From NCBI RefSeq assembly GCF_026153295.1, contig NZ_CP110615.1, positions 1,426,001-1,490,000 of the forward strand: a stretch of DNA of 64,000 nucleotides, in the 5' to 3' direction. The position numbers and the translations under genes were made by a program. How positions within the stretch are numbered: position 1 is the first letter of the stretch; each line of letters begins with the position of its first letter. Of this stretch, positions 1 to 9,938 are shown in pieces. The stretch is from Rhodococcus antarcticus. GTDB lineage: Bacteria; Actinomycetota; Actinomycetes; Mycobacteriales; Mycobacteriaceae. A model generated the notes under the pieces. The model ran no database searches. It had not been told where the DNA came from and saw only the letters and a list, made by a program, of their open reading frames with translations.

Positions 1-40
1 CGCCGACAGGCGTCGAGTCGGCCTGCTGAACCGCCCCTCG

Positions 41-72
41 TTGGGCGTCCCGGCGGAGGAGGGCCGTACGGT
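41..72 (+). promoter_or_regulatory. possible promoter of the metallopeptidase gene
   Basis: TTGGGC at 41-46 and TACGGT at 67-72 resemble actinobacterial -35 and -10 elements, with a long 20-base spacer. The same two hexamers occur with an 18-base spacer before mihF. The first 40 bases of the window hold nothing I can assign. Confidence 0.3.
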
Positions 73-125
73 GCTCCCGCCCCGGCGCACTCGCCGTGGG
101 GTCCCTGATCGAGGAGAGCACCCGC

Positions 126-1157
126 GTGCGCGACTTCAGCTGTCCCCGGTGCGGCCAGCAGCTGGCCTTCGAGAACTCCCGGTGCCTGCACTGCGGGGCC
201 ACCCTGCGGTTCGTGCTCGACACCCGTGACTTCGTGGCGCTGGTCGAGGACGGTCCCAACCCCCGCACCGCCGAGGTGGGCGGGGTCGTGCTCACCAGCT
301 GCGCCAACCTGTTCACCGCGCGCTGCAACTGGGCCACACCCGCCGGGACGTCGCTGTGCCCGTCCTGCACCCTGACCCGGGTGCGTCCCGCCGACGCGGA
401 CACCAGCGGGATCTCCGCCTTCGCGGACGCGGAGGCGGCCAAGCGACGGCTGGTCCTGGAGCTCGTCGAGCTCGGCCTGCCCATCGTCGGTCGCGCCGAG
501 GACCCCGAGGGTGGGCTGTGCTTCGACCTGCTCTCGAGCGAGGAGGAGCCGGTGATCACCGGGCACGACAACGGCGTGGTGACCCTCGACCTCGCCGAGA
601 GCGACGACGTGCACCGCACCCAGCTGCAGCTGTCCATGGCGGAGCCCTACCGGACCCTGCTCGGGCACTTCCGGCACGAGACCGGGCACTACTACGCCAC
701 GCTGTTCCTGGACGGGGCTGCGGCGCAGGAGCGCGCCGCCCGCCCGGAGTTCGAGCGGCTGTTCGGCGACCCGGACGCCGACTACCAGGCCGCCCTGGAC
801 CGCCACTACTCGCAGGGCGCACCGGTCGGCTGGGCGCGGAGCTTCGTCTCCTCCTACGCGACGATGCACCCCGCCGAGGACTGGGCCGAGACGTTCGCGC
901 ACTACCTGCACATCCGCGACACCCTGGACACCGCGGCCGCCTTCGGGATGGCGCCCTCGGGTGCGGCGGCGGACCGTCCGCTCGCCGGGGACGTCGGCTT
1001 CGACAAGATCATCGAGCTCTGGCTGCCGCTGTCGTGGTCGCTGAACATGGTCAACCGCTCCATGGGGCACGTCGACCTGTACCCGTTCGTCCTGCCGGAC
1101 GCCGTGCTGGAGAAGATGCGGCTGGTGCACCACCTGGTGACCGCGGAGGGGGCCTGA
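126..1157 (+). CDS. putative zinc-binding metallopeptidase with N-terminal zinc ribbon
   Basis: The 343-residue protein opens with a zinc ribbon (Cys6, Cys9, Cys20, Cys23) followed by a peptidase-like domain with HETGH at residues 184-188 and adjacent YY, the HExxH signature of the Peptidase_Mx family. Family members are soluble predicted metallopeptidases of unknown substrate. GTG at 126 is preferred over the upstream in-frame GTG at 96 because GAGGAG at 111-116 lies 9 bases before it and the ribbon then begins at the N terminus. No signal peptide or membrane segment is visible, so it is probably cytoplasmic. The next gene begins 31 bases later but appears to have its own promoter. Confidence 0.85.
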   Translation: MRDFSCPRCGQQLAFENSRCLHCGATLRFVLDTRDFVALVEDGPNPRTAEVGGVVLTSCANLFTARCNWATPAGTSLCPSCTLTRVRPADADTSGISAFADAEAAKRRLVLELVELGLPIVGRAEDPEGGLCFDLLSSEEEPVITGHDNGVVTLDLAESDDVHRTQLQLSMAEPYRTLLGHFRHETGHYYATLFLDGAAAQERAARPEFERLFGDPDADYQAALDRHYSQGAPVGWARSFVSSYATMHPAEDWAETFAHYLHIRDTLDTAAAFGMAPSGAAADRPLAGDVGFDKIIELWLPLSWSLNMVNRSMGHVDLYPFVLPDAVLEKMRLVHHLVTAEGA

Positions 1158-1174
1158 GGCGGACTCGAGCCGGG

Positions 1175-1180
1175 TACGAT
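1175..1180 (+). promoter_or_regulatory. -10 element, probable leaderless transcript
   Basis: TACGAT ends 8 bases before the ATG at 1189, so transcription would begin at or next to the start codon. A GGAGGA lies at 1182-1187 but is too close to that ATG to work as a ribosome binding site. This favours a leaderless mRNA. Confidence 0.5.
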
Positions 1181-1188
1181 CGGAGGAG

Positions 1189-2325
1189 ATGAGCCTGGAG
1201 ACGGTGACCACTCGCGACAGCACGCAAGAGGTGCTGCGCTCGGCGGAACGTCTGCTCACGCGGCGCACGGGCGCCCAGGTGGTGCTGGTGGACCCCGAGG
1301 ACCTCGGTGGCAGCGACCGCACCGTCGTGCTGCGGGTGCGGCCGAGGGAGAACCCGTTCTCGCTGCCGCGCACGATGGTGGTGAAGAAGGTGCTCACCGG
1401 CCAAGGTGGTCGGGACGCCGACGAGGCGTTCCTCCGGGAGACCGTCTCGTACCAGTTCGCGAACTCCCTGCCCCTGGAGCACCGTCCCGGGGCCACGCTC
1501 GTGGCCCACGACGTGGCCGACCGGGTCCTGGTGCTCGCCGACCTCGGGGGTGCCCCCACCCTCGCCGACGTGCTCGCCGACCCGGATCCGGTGCTCGCGC
1601 AGCGCGGGCTGGTCGCCTGGGCGCAGGCGCTGGGCCGGATGCACGCTGCCACCGCGTTCCGCGAGGGCGACTTCGCGGCCCTGCTGCGCCACGCCGGTCG
1701 CGCACGGTGGACCGATCCCCTGGAGGGCCCGGCCACCGCTGCCCTCGCCGAGCTCCCTGCGGCGCTGGAGTCCGCGCTCGGCGTGGACACCCCCCACGAG
1801 GTGGTGCAGCGGGCCGCCGCGACCGACCGCTTGCTCGGGCGCAGCGCGCTGCGCGCCTTCAGCCCGTCCGACCTCTGCCCGGACAACGCGATGCTCACCG
1901 CGGACGGGGTGCAGTTCCTGGACTTCGAGTGGGGTGGCTTCCGGGACGTGTTCCTCGACGCCGTCTACGCCCTGGTGCCCTTCCCCGGCTGCTGGTGCAG
2001 CCCGCAGCTGAGCACGGACCAGGCAGAACACCTGGTGCAGGCGTGGCGGGGCGAGGTCGTCGGGGTGTGGCCGCAGCTGGCCGACGACGCGCTGCTGCGG
2101 ACCGGGCTGCTCGACGCGCAGCTGCTCTGGACGTGGGTGAGCACGCGGTGGTTCCTGCCCGGGCACGCCACCCGCGCCGACCCCAGCAGCGAGCACCCGC
2201 TGGCCCTGCGACCAGCCGACTCCCTGGCCGTGTGCTGGACGCGGTTGGCCGAGTCCGCGGAGCGCGCCGGCGAGCTCGCCACCGCGGAGCACGCACGGAC
2301 CGTGGCCGCAGCGCTGTCGCGGTAG
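1189..2325 (+). CDS. aminoglycoside phosphotransferase-like kinase family protein
   Basis: The 378-residue protein has the layout of the APH/choline kinase fold. A nucleotide-lobe lysine occurs in VVKKV, the catalytic loop is PSDLCPDN at 226-233, and the metal-binding motif LDFEWGG follows. In the family the loop usually reads HGDxxxxN. Here the catalytic Asp and the Asn are kept but the leading His is replaced by Pro, so activity or substrate may differ. It sits between a metallopeptidase and rarA, which gives no clue to substrate. A small-molecule kinase is the family expectation; the substrate is unknown. Confidence 0.7.
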   Translation: MSLETVTTRDSTQEVLRSAERLLTRRTGAQVVLVDPEDLGGSDRTVVLRVRPRENPFSLPRTMVVKKVLTGQGGRDADEAFLRETVSYQFANSLPLEHRPGATLVAHDVADRVLVLADLGGAPTLADVLADPDPVLAQRGLVAWAQALGRMHAATAFREGDFAALLRHAGRARWTDPLEGPATAALAELPAALESALGVDTPHEVVQRAAATDRLLGRSALRAFSPSDLCPDNAMLTADGVQFLDFEWGGFRDVFLDAVYALVPFPGCWCSPQLSTDQAEHLVQAWRGEVVGVWPQLADDALLRTGLLDAQLLWTWVSTRWFLPGHATRADPSSEHPLALRPADSLAVCWTRLAESAERAGELATAEHARTVAAALSR

Positions 2326-2328
2326 CGT
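2323..2328 (+). promoter_or_regulatory. -10 element, probable leaderless transcript of rarA
   Basis: TAGCGT overlaps the stop codon of the preceding kinase-like gene and ends 7 bases before the GTG of rarA. No Shine-Dalgarno is visible in the gap. Confidence 0.45.
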
Positions 2329-2335
2329 CCTGGCG

Positions 2336-3664
2336 GTGGAGGACGGGCTGTTCGGCGACGACGATCCCGTCGGTCCCGCTCGGGCCAGGGTCCGGCCCGA
2401 CTCGCCGCTCGCGGTGCGGATGCGCCCCACGGCCCTCTCGGAGGTGCTCGGCCAGGACCACCTGCTGGGCCCCGGCGCCCCGCTGCGCCGTCTGATCGAG
2501 GGGTCGGCACCTGCGTCCGTGCTGCTCCACGGCCCGCCCGGCACGGGCAAGACCACCTTGGCCACGCTCGTCTCCCAGGCCACCGGGCGGCGGTTCGAGG
2601 CGCTCAGCGCGCTGAGCGCGGGGGTCAAGGAGGTCCGCGCCGTCATCGACCTGGCCCGGCGGCGGCTGCTGGCCGGTGAGCAGACCGTGCTGTTCATCGA
2701 CGAGGTGCACCGGTTCTCCAAGACCCAGCAGGATGCGCTGCTGGGCGCCGTGGAGGACCGGATCGTGCTGCTCGTGGGGGCCACCACGGAGAACCCGTCG
2801 TTCTCGGTGGTCTCCCCGCTGCTGTCCCGCTCGCTGGTGCTCCAGCTCAAGCCGCTGGGGGCCGACGACGTCCGGGCCCTGGTCCGGCGCGCCGTGGCCG
2901 ACCCGCGCGGGCTCGACGGTGCGGTGACCCTGGCTGACGACGCGCTCGAGCACCTGGTCCGGCTGGCCTCCGGAGACGCCCGCCGCGCGCTGACCGCGCT
3001 GGAGGCGGCGGCCGGGGCCGTCCCGGTGGGCGGAGAGGTCGACCTGGCGACGGTGGAGGAGGCCGTGGACACCGCCTCGGTGCGCTACGACCGCGACGGG
3101 GACCAGCACTACGACGTCGTCAGCGCCTTCATCAAGTCCATCCGGGGCTCGGACGTGGACGCCGCGCTGCACTACCTGGCCCGCATGATCACTGCCGGGG
3201 AGGACCCGCGGTTCATCGCCCGCCGGCTCGTGGTGCACGCCAGCGAGGACATCGGGATGGCCGACCCCACCGCGCTGCTGACGGCGTCGGCCGCCGCCCA
3301 GGCCGTGGCGCTCATCGGCATGCCCGAGGCGCGCCTCGCCCTGGCCCAGGCCACCATCCACCTGGCCACCGCACCCAAGTCTCCCGGGGTGGTGGCCGCT
3401 CTCGGCGCTGCGCTGGCCGACGTGGCCGCGGGGAAGGCCGGTCCCGTGCCGCCCCACCTGCGAGACGGTCACTACGCCGGCGCCGCTGCACTCGGCAACG
3501 CCCAGGGCTACCGGTACCCGCACGACCATCCCGACGGCGTCCTCGCCCAGCAGTACGCCCCCGCCGAGCTCGTCGGCGTCAACTACTACGACCCCACCCC
3601 GCACGGGCACGAGCGGACGGTGCGGGAGCGGCTGGAGAGACTCCGCTCCCGCACCCGTGCGTGA
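2336..3664 (+). CDS. rarA: replication-associated recombination protein A (AAA+ ATPase)
   Basis: The 442-residue product is a cytoplasmic clamp-loader-like AAA+ ATPase of the RarA/MgsA/WRNIP1 family, which acts at stalled replication forks. The Walker A motif GPPGTGKTT is at residues 66-74 and Walker B is LFIDEVHRF. They are followed by the sensor region GATTENPSF and a helical oligomerisation domain rich in HYLARMI and EDIGMADP, both typical of the family. Length is normal. Start GTG 2336 lies 7 bases after a -10-like TAGCGT. rarA also lies near alaS in mycobacteria. The next gene starts 64 bases after rarA if its leaderless start is right. Confidence 0.95.
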   Translation: MEDGLFGDDDPVGPARARVRPDSPLAVRMRPTALSEVLGQDHLLGPGAPLRRLIEGSAPASVLLHGPPGTGKTTLATLVSQATGRRFEALSALSAGVKEVRAVIDLARRRLLAGEQTVLFIDEVHRFSKTQQDALLGAVEDRIVLLVGATTENPSFSVVSPLLSRSLVLQLKPLGADDVRALVRRAVADPRGLDGAVTLADDALEHLVRLASGDARRALTALEAAAGAVPVGGEVDLATVEEAVDTASVRYDRDGDQHYDVVSAFIKSIRGSDVDAALHYLARMITAGEDPRFIARRLVVHASEDIGMADPTALLTASAAAQAVALIGMPEARLALAQATIHLATAPKSPGVVAALGAALADVAAGKAGPVPPHLRDGHYAGAAALGNAQGYRYPHDHPDGVLAQQYAPAELVGVNYYDPTPHGHERTVRERLERLRSRTRA

Positions 3665-3716
3665 TTTCTGGACCCTGAGCGCGAGGTTTCCTGCACAGTC
3701 CGCGCCCGGGGCGTCG

Positions 3717-3722
3717 TATGTT
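3717..3722 (+). promoter_or_regulatory. -10 element, probable leaderless transcript of the CocE-type hydrolase
   Basis: TATGTT ends 6 bases before the chosen GTG at 3729. This hexamer also decides between start candidates for the gene. Confidence 0.45.
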
Positions 3723-3728
3723 GACGGC

Positions 3729-5369
3729 GTGGACGGTGTCGTCGAGGTCAGCGTGCCGATGCGCGACGGCGCGGTGCTGCACGCCGACCTCTACCTGCCG
3801 CCGGGCCGGGGCCCGCACCCCACCCTCGTGCACCGCACCGCCTACGGCACCCGCACGACGGCCATGGTGGTGCACCTCGTGGCCGACCCCGCCGTCCTGG
3901 CGGCCGCGGGCTATGCCGTTCTCGTGCAGGACGTCCGGGGGCGATTCGCGAGCGAGGGGGAGTGGGAGCCGTTCGTCCACGAGGCCGCCGACGGCTACGA
4001 CACCGTGGAGTGGGCGGCCGCCCAGCCCTGGAGCAGCGGCCGCGTGGCGGTCTACGGCTCGTCCTACATGGGCATCGCCACCTACCAGGTGCTGGCCGCC
4101 GCGCCACCCCACCTGGCCGCCGCCGCGGTGTGGGTGGCCGGGAGCGATCCCGACAACGGCCTGCTGCGCACCGGGGGCGCGCTCGAGCTCGGGTTCCTCA
4201 CCGGGTGGAACCTCGCCAACGCCCGCGACACCGTGCGGCGCGAGGGGGTCGACGTCGGGACCCGGACCGCACTGCTGGACGCGGTGGACGCGGAGCCGTG
4301 GTCGGTCGTCCGCTCGGTGCCGCTGCTCGACCACCCCGCCCTGGCGCTGAGCCCGGCTCTGCGTGCACAGGTGCACCACGAGGCGGGTGACCCGCTGTGG
4401 CGGTCGGTCGCGGTGACGGCCGAGCAGGTCGGGGTGCCGCTGCTGCAGGTGGTGGGCCTGCGGGACTGGATGGCGCCGTCGATGCTGACCTTGTTCCGGG
4501 CGCTCCAGGAACCGAGCGGTCCGCACCGCCTGGTCGCGGGGCCGTGGACGCACCACTCGGCCTACGCGGGGCCGACGGGGGAGCGCGACCTGACGGGTCC
4601 TGCCCCGGGTGGACCGGCCGCGCACACCCCGACCCTGCTGGCCTTCCTCGACCAGCACCTGCGCGACGGCGTCCCCGACGACGACCCGGTGGTGCGCTAC
4701 TACTCCACCGGCGACGACACCTGGCGCGCGTCGTCGTCGTGGCCGCCGGAGGGCACGACCACCAGCACGTGGTTCACGGGCCCCGACGGTGCGTTGCGAG
4801 TCGCGGAGCCCGGCGCGGGGGTCGACGAGCTCGTGCACGACCCACGGGACCCGGTGCCGACGGTCGGGGGCAGCTGCTGCCACCTCGCCCTGGGTCCGTC
4901 CGGGATCGTCGACCACGCCGAGGTGGCGCGTCGGCCGGACGTGCTGACCTGGACCGGCCCGCCCCTGGTCGCACCCCTGCGACTGGCCGGCGAGGTGAGC
5001 CTGGAGCTGGTGCTCACGACCACGGCTGCGGACGCCGACGTGGTGGTGTTCCTGGTGGACGTGCACCCCGACGGGTACGCCGAACCGGTGACCGACGGGG
5101 TGCTGCGCACCCGCTACCGCCTCGGCGGGACCCGGCACTGGCTCGTGCCGGGGGAGGCGACGCCGCTGGTGGTGCGCCTGGCCGACACCGCGCACACGCT
5201 CGCTGCGGGCCACCGGCTGCGCCTGGAGCTCGCCGGGTCCAGCTTCCCTCGCTTCGCCCCCAACCCCGGCACCCGCGTGCTGCCCGAGCTGGCCACGCCG
5301 GCGGACCTGACGACGGCGGTGCACCACGTCGACCACGGTGCGCGGGTGGTGCTGCGCACCTGTGCGTGA
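3729..5369 (+). CDS. CocE/NonD family hydrolase (X-Pro dipeptidyl-peptidase type)
   Basis: This 546-residue alpha/beta hydrolase has an N-terminal catalytic domain with the nucleophile motif YGSSYMG, an acid candidate in LRDWM and the histidine in GPWTHH. A C-terminal jelly-roll-like X-Pro_dipept_C domain ends with GHRLRLELAGSSFPRF and FAPNPGT. Relatives hydrolyse esters, amides or X-Pro peptides; the substrate here is unknown. An in-frame GTG at 3657 overlapping rarA would add 24 residues, but GTG 3729 is preferred because the conserved domain begins there and a -10 hexamer precedes it. No signal peptide is evident. Confidence 0.85.
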   Translation: MDGVVEVSVPMRDGAVLHADLYLPPGRGPHPTLVHRTAYGTRTTAMVVHLVADPAVLAAAGYAVLVQDVRGRFASEGEWEPFVHEAADGYDTVEWAAAQPWSSGRVAVYGSSYMGIATYQVLAAAPPHLAAAAVWVAGSDPDNGLLRTGGALELGFLTGWNLANARDTVRREGVDVGTRTALLDAVDAEPWSVVRSVPLLDHPALALSPALRAQVHHEAGDPLWRSVAVTAEQVGVPLLQVVGLRDWMAPSMLTLFRALQEPSGPHRLVAGPWTHHSAYAGPTGERDLTGPAPGGPAAHTPTLLAFLDQHLRDGVPDDDPVVRYYSTGDDTWRASSSWPPEGTTTSTWFTGPDGALRVAEPGAGVDELVHDPRDPVPTVGGSCCHLALGPSGIVDHAEVARRPDVLTWTGPPLVAPLRLAGEVSLELVLTTTAADADVVVFLVDVHPDGYAEPVTDGVLRTRYRLGGTRHWLVPGEATPLVVRLADTAHTLAAGHRLRLELAGSSFPRFAPNPGTRVLPELATPADLTTAVHHVDHGARVVLRTCA

Positions 5370-5433
5370 AGGACCCGAGGCCGTTACCCCCACACGGTGA
5401 GCGATCCCTCGTCGACATCCAGGTGGGGGACGA

Positions 5434-5459
5434 CCTCGACGGCGAGGGTGCGGTCGAGG
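5434..5459. terminator. possible stem-loop between convergent genes
   Basis: CCTCGAC at 5434-5440 and GTCGAGG at 5453-5459 form a 7-bp stem with a 12-base loop in the 106-bp gap between the hydrolase and the M18 aminopeptidase genes. There is no T run, so a terminator role is only positional inference. Confidence 0.3.
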
Positions 5460-5475
5460 GTTCTGTGCGGCGCCC

Positions 5476-6747
5476 CTAGCTGAGGCAGGAGGTCAAGGCC
5501 CGCACCATCATCGGCACGTCCAGGGCGGAGACCAGCTCGCGGCAGGAGTGCATGCCGAGCAGCGGTGCGCCGACGTCGACCGTGGAGATGCCCAGCCGGG
5601 TCGCGGTCAGCGGGCCGATGGTGGAGCCGCACGGCAGGTCGTTGCGGGACACGAAGTGCTGCACCGGGACTCCCACCTCCGCGCACCGCTCGGCGAACCA
5701 GCCACCACTGCGGGCATCGGTCGCATAGGCCTGGTTGGCGTTCACCTTCACCACCGGTCCGCCGCCCAGCGCGGGGGTGTGCGCCGGCTCGTGGCGCTCG
5801 GAGCGGGTGGGGTGCACCGCGTGCGCGGCGTCGGCGGAGACCAGCCGCGAGCGGGCGAGAGCCCGGGCACGGGCCTGGGGGTCGGCGTCCCCGGTGGCCG
5901 CGACGACCCGGTCCAGCACATCCTCCAGGAACGACCCGCGGGCACCCTCGGAGGACCCGCTGCCCACCTCCTCGTGGTCGTTGGCCACCACCACCTGGGT
6001 GTGCGCGGCCGCGGGTGCCGCCAGCAGCGCGAGCGTGGCGGAGTGGCAGCTGGTCTGGTTGTCCAGCCGGGGTGCGGCGATCCAGCTGCCGTCGGCCCCG
6101 GTGCGGGCGGCGGGCTGGGTGTCGGCGAGCACCAGGTCGTGGCCGGTGACCTCGTCCACCGCCACCCCCAGCTCGGCGGCCAGCGCCTCGAGCAGGCCCG
6201 GCTCGGTGCCGAGGTCGCTGCCCCACACGGGCACGAGGTGGCGCTGGGTGTCCAAGGTCAGCCCCTCGCGCACGCTGCGGTCGAGGTGGATCGCCAGTGA
6301 CGGGAAGCGCAGCGGGGACCCGGGCAGCGTCACCAGGCGCACCTCGCCGCCGCGCAGCGACACCCGCCCGGCGACGGTGAGCTCCCGGTCGAGCCAGGTG
6401 TGGGCGAGCAGGCCGCCGTAGGTCTCCACGCCGACCAGCCGGTAGCCGCCCTGGTGGACGTCGTGGTGCGGGCGGACCTTGAAGGTCGGGGAGTCGGTGT
6501 GCGCTCCCACGATGCGCAGGCCGGCCTCCGACGGCGCGGCCGTGCCCACCCGGAAGGCCACGACGCTGCCGCCGGCCCGCACCACGTAGCGCGCGTCCCC
6601 GGGGGTCAGCTCCCAGCGGTCGGCCTCCGCCAGCGGGGTGAACCCCTGTGCGCGCAGCCGTCGCACCATCTCCGCCACGGCGTGCGAGGGGGACGGGGAG
6701 GCGTCGGAGAACACCCGGAGGTCGTCGCCGAGAGACTGGTCAACCAT
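5476..6747 (-). CDS. M18 family aminopeptidase
   Basis: The 423-residue enzyme belongs to the M18 family of dodecameric, co-catalytic metal aminopeptidases that prefer acidic or neutral N-terminal residues. Metal ligands and active-site motifs are visible in order: GAHTDSPTFKVRP, LDNQTSCH, NDHEEVGSGS, LPCGSTIGP and LLGMHSCREL. The ATG at 6747 gives the N terminus MVDQSLGDDL, right for the family. It is the only minus-strand gene in the first 16 kb and is divergent from the alaS cluster. Cytosolic peptide turnover is the expected role. Confidence 0.92.
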   Translation of the reverse strand: MVDQSLGDDLRVFSDASPSPSHAVAEMVRRLRAQGFTPLAEADRWELTPGDARYVVRAGGSVVAFRVGTAAPSEAGLRIVGAHTDSPTFKVRPHHDVHQGGYRLVGVETYGGLLAHTWLDRELTVAGRVSLRGGEVRLVTLPGSPLRFPSLAIHLDRSVREGLTLDTQRHLVPVWGSDLGTEPGLLEALAAELGVAVDEVTGHDLVLADTQPAARTGADGSWIAAPRLDNQTSCHSATLALLAAPAAAHTQVVVANDHEEVGSGSSEGARGSFLEDVLDRVVAATGDADPQARARALARSRLVSADAAHAVHPTRSERHEPAHTPALGGGPVVKVNANQAYATDARSGGWFAERCAEVGVPVQHFVSRNDLPCGSTIGPLTATRLGISTVDVGAPLLGMHSCRELVSALDVPMMVRALTSCLS

Positions 6748-6891
6748 GCCCGGCACCCTACGGACCGCCACCCCCGGGCCAGGCCGCCGACCCGGACCCC
6801 GGCGCCGGCGGCTGCACCGGTGTCGCAGGTCCGCGCGCGGTCCGCCACCGATCGGCGACGGTGGGTCGGCACGCACTCCGGCGGCGCCCAG

Positions 6892-6897
6892 TATCGT
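6892..6897 (+). promoter_or_regulatory. possible -10 element of the alaS cluster
   Basis: TATCGT fits the TAnnnT pattern and lies 66 bases before the first coupled small ORF. No convincing -35 is seen. The rest of the 215-bp gap (6748-6962) holds no further ORF I can support. Confidence 0.35.
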
Positions 6898-6962
6898 GAG
6901 GAAGGACCAACGTCGGCCACCAGGTCGGCGTGGCACCCACCGAGCTGGAACGAGGACGACAC

Positions 6963-7031
6963 GTGCTGCAGTGCCGGACCGCCCGGGGCCCCCGCCCCGT
7001 GGCCGCCGAGCTCGACGGACCCGCCTCGTGA
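6963..7031 (+). CDS. possible 22-residue leader peptide coupled to the next gene
   Basis: GTG at 6963 is preceded by GAGGA with a 7-base gap and opens a 22-codon frame (begins MLQCRTARG, ends LDGPAS). Its TGA overlaps the GTG of the downstream small membrane protein as GTGA. The downstream gene has no Shine-Dalgarno of its own, so termination-reinitiation is a plausible way to translate it. No homology is recognisable and the sequence has no alanine-codon run that would suggest attenuation of alaS. It may be a chance frame. Confidence 0.35.
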   Translation: MLQCRTARGPRPVAAELDGPAS

Positions 7032-7222
7032 GCCGCCTCGTCTGGTTGCTGGTGGGCCTCGTCCTCGGCGCAGGGGCCGCCACGCTGCTGGCCCGGCGCA
7101 CGGTCGTCCCCGCCGTGGCTCCGGTCGTCGAGCGGGTCGCGCTCCCCAAGCCCGTGGCCGCTCCCGCCGGGCGCCACGTCTGGGTCCCGCCGGGCGAGAA
7201 CGCCGGCCCCGCCGACCGCTGA
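7028..7222 (+). CDS. small single-pass membrane protein upstream of alaS
   Basis: The 64-residue product starts MSRLVWLLVGLVLGAG, one hydrophobic segment at about residues 4-21, followed by a basic stretch and a short Pro/Ala-rich tail. Small membrane proteins of DUF948 or DUF6167 type commonly sit just before alaS in actinobacteria. This one has the position and general shape, but I cannot assign the family. It is 52 bases ahead of alaS and probably cotranscribed with it. Confidence 0.6.
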   Translation: MSRLVWLLVGLVLGAGAATLLARRTVVPAVAPVVERVALPKPVAAPAGRHVWVPPGENAGPADR

Positions 7223-7274
7223 GCCCCGCCCTCCCCGCGCGTCCGCGCCCCGAATCCCGTAGAGGACGACACCC

Positions 7275-9938
7275 GTGCAGACCCACGAGATCCGACAGCG
7301 CTTCCTCGACCACTTCACCGCGGCCGGGCACACCCCCGTGCCCAGCGCCTCGCTGATCCTGGACGACCCGAACCTGCTGTTCGTCAACGCGGGCATGGTG
7401 CAGTTCGTCCCCTACTTCCTCGGGCAGGTGCCGGCGCCCTGGGCCCGCGCCGCCAGCGTCCAGAAGTGCGTCCGCACCGGTGACATCGAGAACGTCGGGA
7501 TCACCACCCGGCACAACACCTTCTTCCAGATGGCGGGCAACTTCAGCTTCGGCGACTACTTCAAGCGCGAGGCGATCGGGCACGCCTGGAGCCTGCTGAC
7601 CGACCCGGTGGACGAGGGTGGCTACGGGTTCGACCCGCAGCGGCTGTGGGCCACGGTCTACACCGACGACGACGAGGCCCACCGGCTGTGGCAGGACGTC
7701 GCAGGCCTGCCGCCCGAGCGCATCCAGCGTCGCGGGATGGCCGACAACTACTGGTCGATGGGGATCCCCGGCCCGTGCGGCCCGTGCTCGGAGATCTACT
7801 ACGACCGCGGTCCGGAGCACGGCGTCGAGGGTGGTCCGGAGGCGGACGAGGACCGCTACATCGAGATCTGGAACCTCGTGTTCATGCAGAACGAGCGCGG
7901 GGCAGGAACGTCCAAGGACGACTTCGAGATCCTCGGCCCGCTGCCGCGGCAGAACATCGACACCGGGATGGGCGTCGAGCGGGTCGCGTTCCTGCTGCAG
8001 GGCGTGGACAACGTCTACGAGACCGATCTCGTCCGGCCCGTCATCACCCTGGCCGAGCGGCTCTCGGGGCGCGCCTACGGGCGCGACAGCACCGACGACG
8101 TCCGCTTCCGGGTCATCGCCGACCACGCCCGCACCGGCGTGCTGCTCATCGCGGACGGGGTGACCCCGGGCAACGACGGCCGTGGCTACGTGCTGCGCCG
8201 GCTGCTGCGCCGCATCGTGCGCTCGGCCCGGCTGCTCGGCATCACCGCGCCGTCCATGGCCGAGCTGGTCGCTGTCGTCCGCGACACCATGAGCACCTCC
8301 TACCCGGAGCTGACCAGCGAGTTCGCCCGCATCGAGCGGATCGCGGTGGGGGAGGAGACGGCGTTCCTGCGCACCCTGGAGGCCGGCTCCACCCTGTTCG
8401 ACACCGCCGCGGAGCAGGTGCGCGCCGCGGGGGCGTCGGTCATCGCCGGGGACCGCGCGTTCGCGCTGCACGACACCTACGGCTTCCCCATCGACCTCAC
8501 GCTGGAGATGGCAGCCGAGGCCGGGCTCACCGTCGACGAGCCCGGCTTCTGTGCGCTGATGTCCGAGCAGCGGGCCAGGGCCAAGGCCGACGCCCAGAAG
8601 AACAAGACCGCGCACGGCGACCTCTCCGCCTACACCGAGCTCCTGGCCGCCGGACCCACCGAGTTCACCGGGTACACCGAGCTCGAGACCGAGGGGCGGG
8701 TGCTGGGCGTCCTCGCCGACGGAGTGCGGACCCGCCGGGCGTCCGAGGGTGACGTCGTCGAGGTGGTGCTGGACCGCACCTCGCTGTACGCCGAGTCGGG
8801 CGGGCAGGACAGCGACGCCGGCCGGATCACCGGGGACGGCGTCGACCTCGAGGTGCTCGACGTGCAGAAGGTGGCCAAGCGGATCTGGGTGCACCGGGTG
8901 CGGGTGGTCGCCGGTGAGCTCGCCGAAGGTGCCGCGGTGGTCAGCCGGGTCGACCCGCAGTGGCGGGCCGGCGCGCGCCAGGGTCACTCCGGCACGCACC
9001 TGGTGCACGCGGCGCTGCGGCACGTGCTCGGCCCCACCGCGCTGCAGTCCGGGTCGTACAACAAGCCCGGCTACCTGCGGCTGGACTTCGCGTGGCAGGG
9101 GGGGCTCTCCGCCGCCACCCGCAGCGAGGTCGAGGAGGTCACCAACCGCGCCGTGCGCGACGACCTGCCCGTCCGTGTGGTGCACACCGACATGGCCGGT
9201 GCGCAGCAGATGGGCGCGCTCGCCCTGTTCGGGGAGACCTACGACACCGACGTCCGCGTGGTGGAGATCGGCGGCCCGTTCTCGGTGGAGCTGTGCGGAG
9301 GCACGCACGTGCAGCACTCCTCGCAGGTCGGTCCGGTGACGCTGCTGGGGGAGTCCTCGGTGGGTTCCGGGGTGCGCCGCGTCGAGGCCTACGTCGGTCT
9401 CGACGCCTACCGCTACCTGGCCAGGGAGCGCGCGCTGGTCCAGGGCCTGGCGGCGACGCTGAAGGTGCCCGACGACGAGGTGCCGGCCCGTGTGGAGGCC
9501 CTGCTCGAGCGGCTCAAGGAGGCCGAGCGCGAGCTGGAGCAGACCCGGGCCGCGGCCGCCGTGGCCTCGGCGGGAACCCTGGCCGCCGGCGCCGAGAAGG
9601 TCGGTGACCTGCTGCTCGTCGCCACGACCGCGCCGGCCGGCGTCACCGGGGGGGACCTGCGGACGCTGGCCACGGAGGTCCGCGGGAAGCTCGGCCAGCA
9701 GCCCGGCGTGGTGCTGCTGCTCGCGGTGTCCGACGGCAAGGTCAGCTTCGTCGTGGCGACGACGGCCGCCGCTCGGGAGGCGGGCCTGCGCGCGGGCGAC
9801 CTGGTGGCGGTGTTCGGACCGTCCATCGGTGGGCGTGGTGGCGGCAAGCCGGACATGGCCCAGGGAGGCGGCACCGAGCCCGACGGCATCCCGGCGGCAC
9901 TGGCGGCGCTGCGGGCGCACGTCGGACAGCGGGCGTGA
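7275..9938 (+). CDS. alaS: alanine--tRNA ligase
   Basis: The 887-residue class II synthetase charges tRNA-Ala in the cytosol. The catalytic core contains [18 protein letters not shown] and the [15 protein letters not shown] region. The editing domain has the zinc ligands in [13 protein letters not shown] and CGGTHV. The C-Ala tail ends with the glycine-rich [18 protein letters not shown] 7275 has GAGGA about 8 bases upstream. Its stop overlaps ruvX by GTGA, starting the alaS-ruvX-mltG-aroE operon. Confidence 0.98.
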   Translation: MQTHEIRQRFLDHFTAAGHTPVPSASLILDDPNLLFVNAGMVQFVPYFLGQVPAPWARAASVQKCVRTGDIENVGITTRHNTFFQMAGNFSFGDYFKREAIGHAWSLLTDPVDEGGYGFDPQRLWATVYTDDDEAHRLWQDVAGLPPERIQRRGMADNYWSMGIPGPCGPCSEIYYDRGPEHGVEGGPEADEDRYIEIWNLVFMQNERGAGTSKDDFEILGPLPRQNIDTGMGVERVAFLLQGVDNVYETDLVRPVITLAERLSGRAYGRDSTDDVRFRVIADHARTGVLLIADGVTPGNDGRGYVLRRLLRRIVRSARLLGITAPSMAELVAVVRDTMSTSYPELTSEFARIERIAVGEETAFLRTLEAGSTLFDTAAEQVRAAGASVIAGDRAFALHDTYGFPIDLTLEMAAEAGLTVDEPGFCALMSEQRARAKADAQKNKTAHGDLSAYTELLAAGPTEFTGYTELETEGRVLGVLADGVRTRRASEGDVVEVVLDRTSLYAESGGQDSDAGRITGDGVDLEVLDVQKVAKRIWVHRVRVVAGELAEGAAVVSRVDPQWRAGARQGHSGTHLVHAALRHVLGPTALQSGSYNKPGYLRLDFAWQGGLSAATRSEVEEVTNRAVRDDLPVRVVHTDMAGAQQMGALALFGETYDTDVRVVEIGGPFSVELCGGTHVQHSSQVGPVTLLGESSVGSGVRRVEAYVGLDAYRYLARERALVQGLAATLKVPDDEVPARVEALLERLKEAERELEQTRAAAAVASAGTLAAGAEKVGDLLLVATTAPAGVTGGDLRTLATEVRGKLGQQPGVVLLLAVSDGKVSFVVATTAAAREAGLRAGDLVAVFGPSIGGRGGGKPDMAQGGGTEPDGIPAALAALRAHVGQRA

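Noticed and set aside
1-95. Possible end of an upstream gene at the window edge
   Set aside because: Frames through this stretch give Arg/Pro-rich sequence with no recognisable C-terminus; promoter-like hexamers are a better reading.
5384-5475. Minus-strand frame after the M18 gene ending in EVVPHLDVDEGSLTVWG
   Set aside because: It has no start codon of its own and is only a continuation of an off-frame reading of the M18 gene.
6606-9920. Long open frame (over 1100 codons) antisense to alaS
   Set aside because: Same GC artefact; its sequence is low-complexity His/Arg/Gly/Ala and alaS is intact on the other strand.
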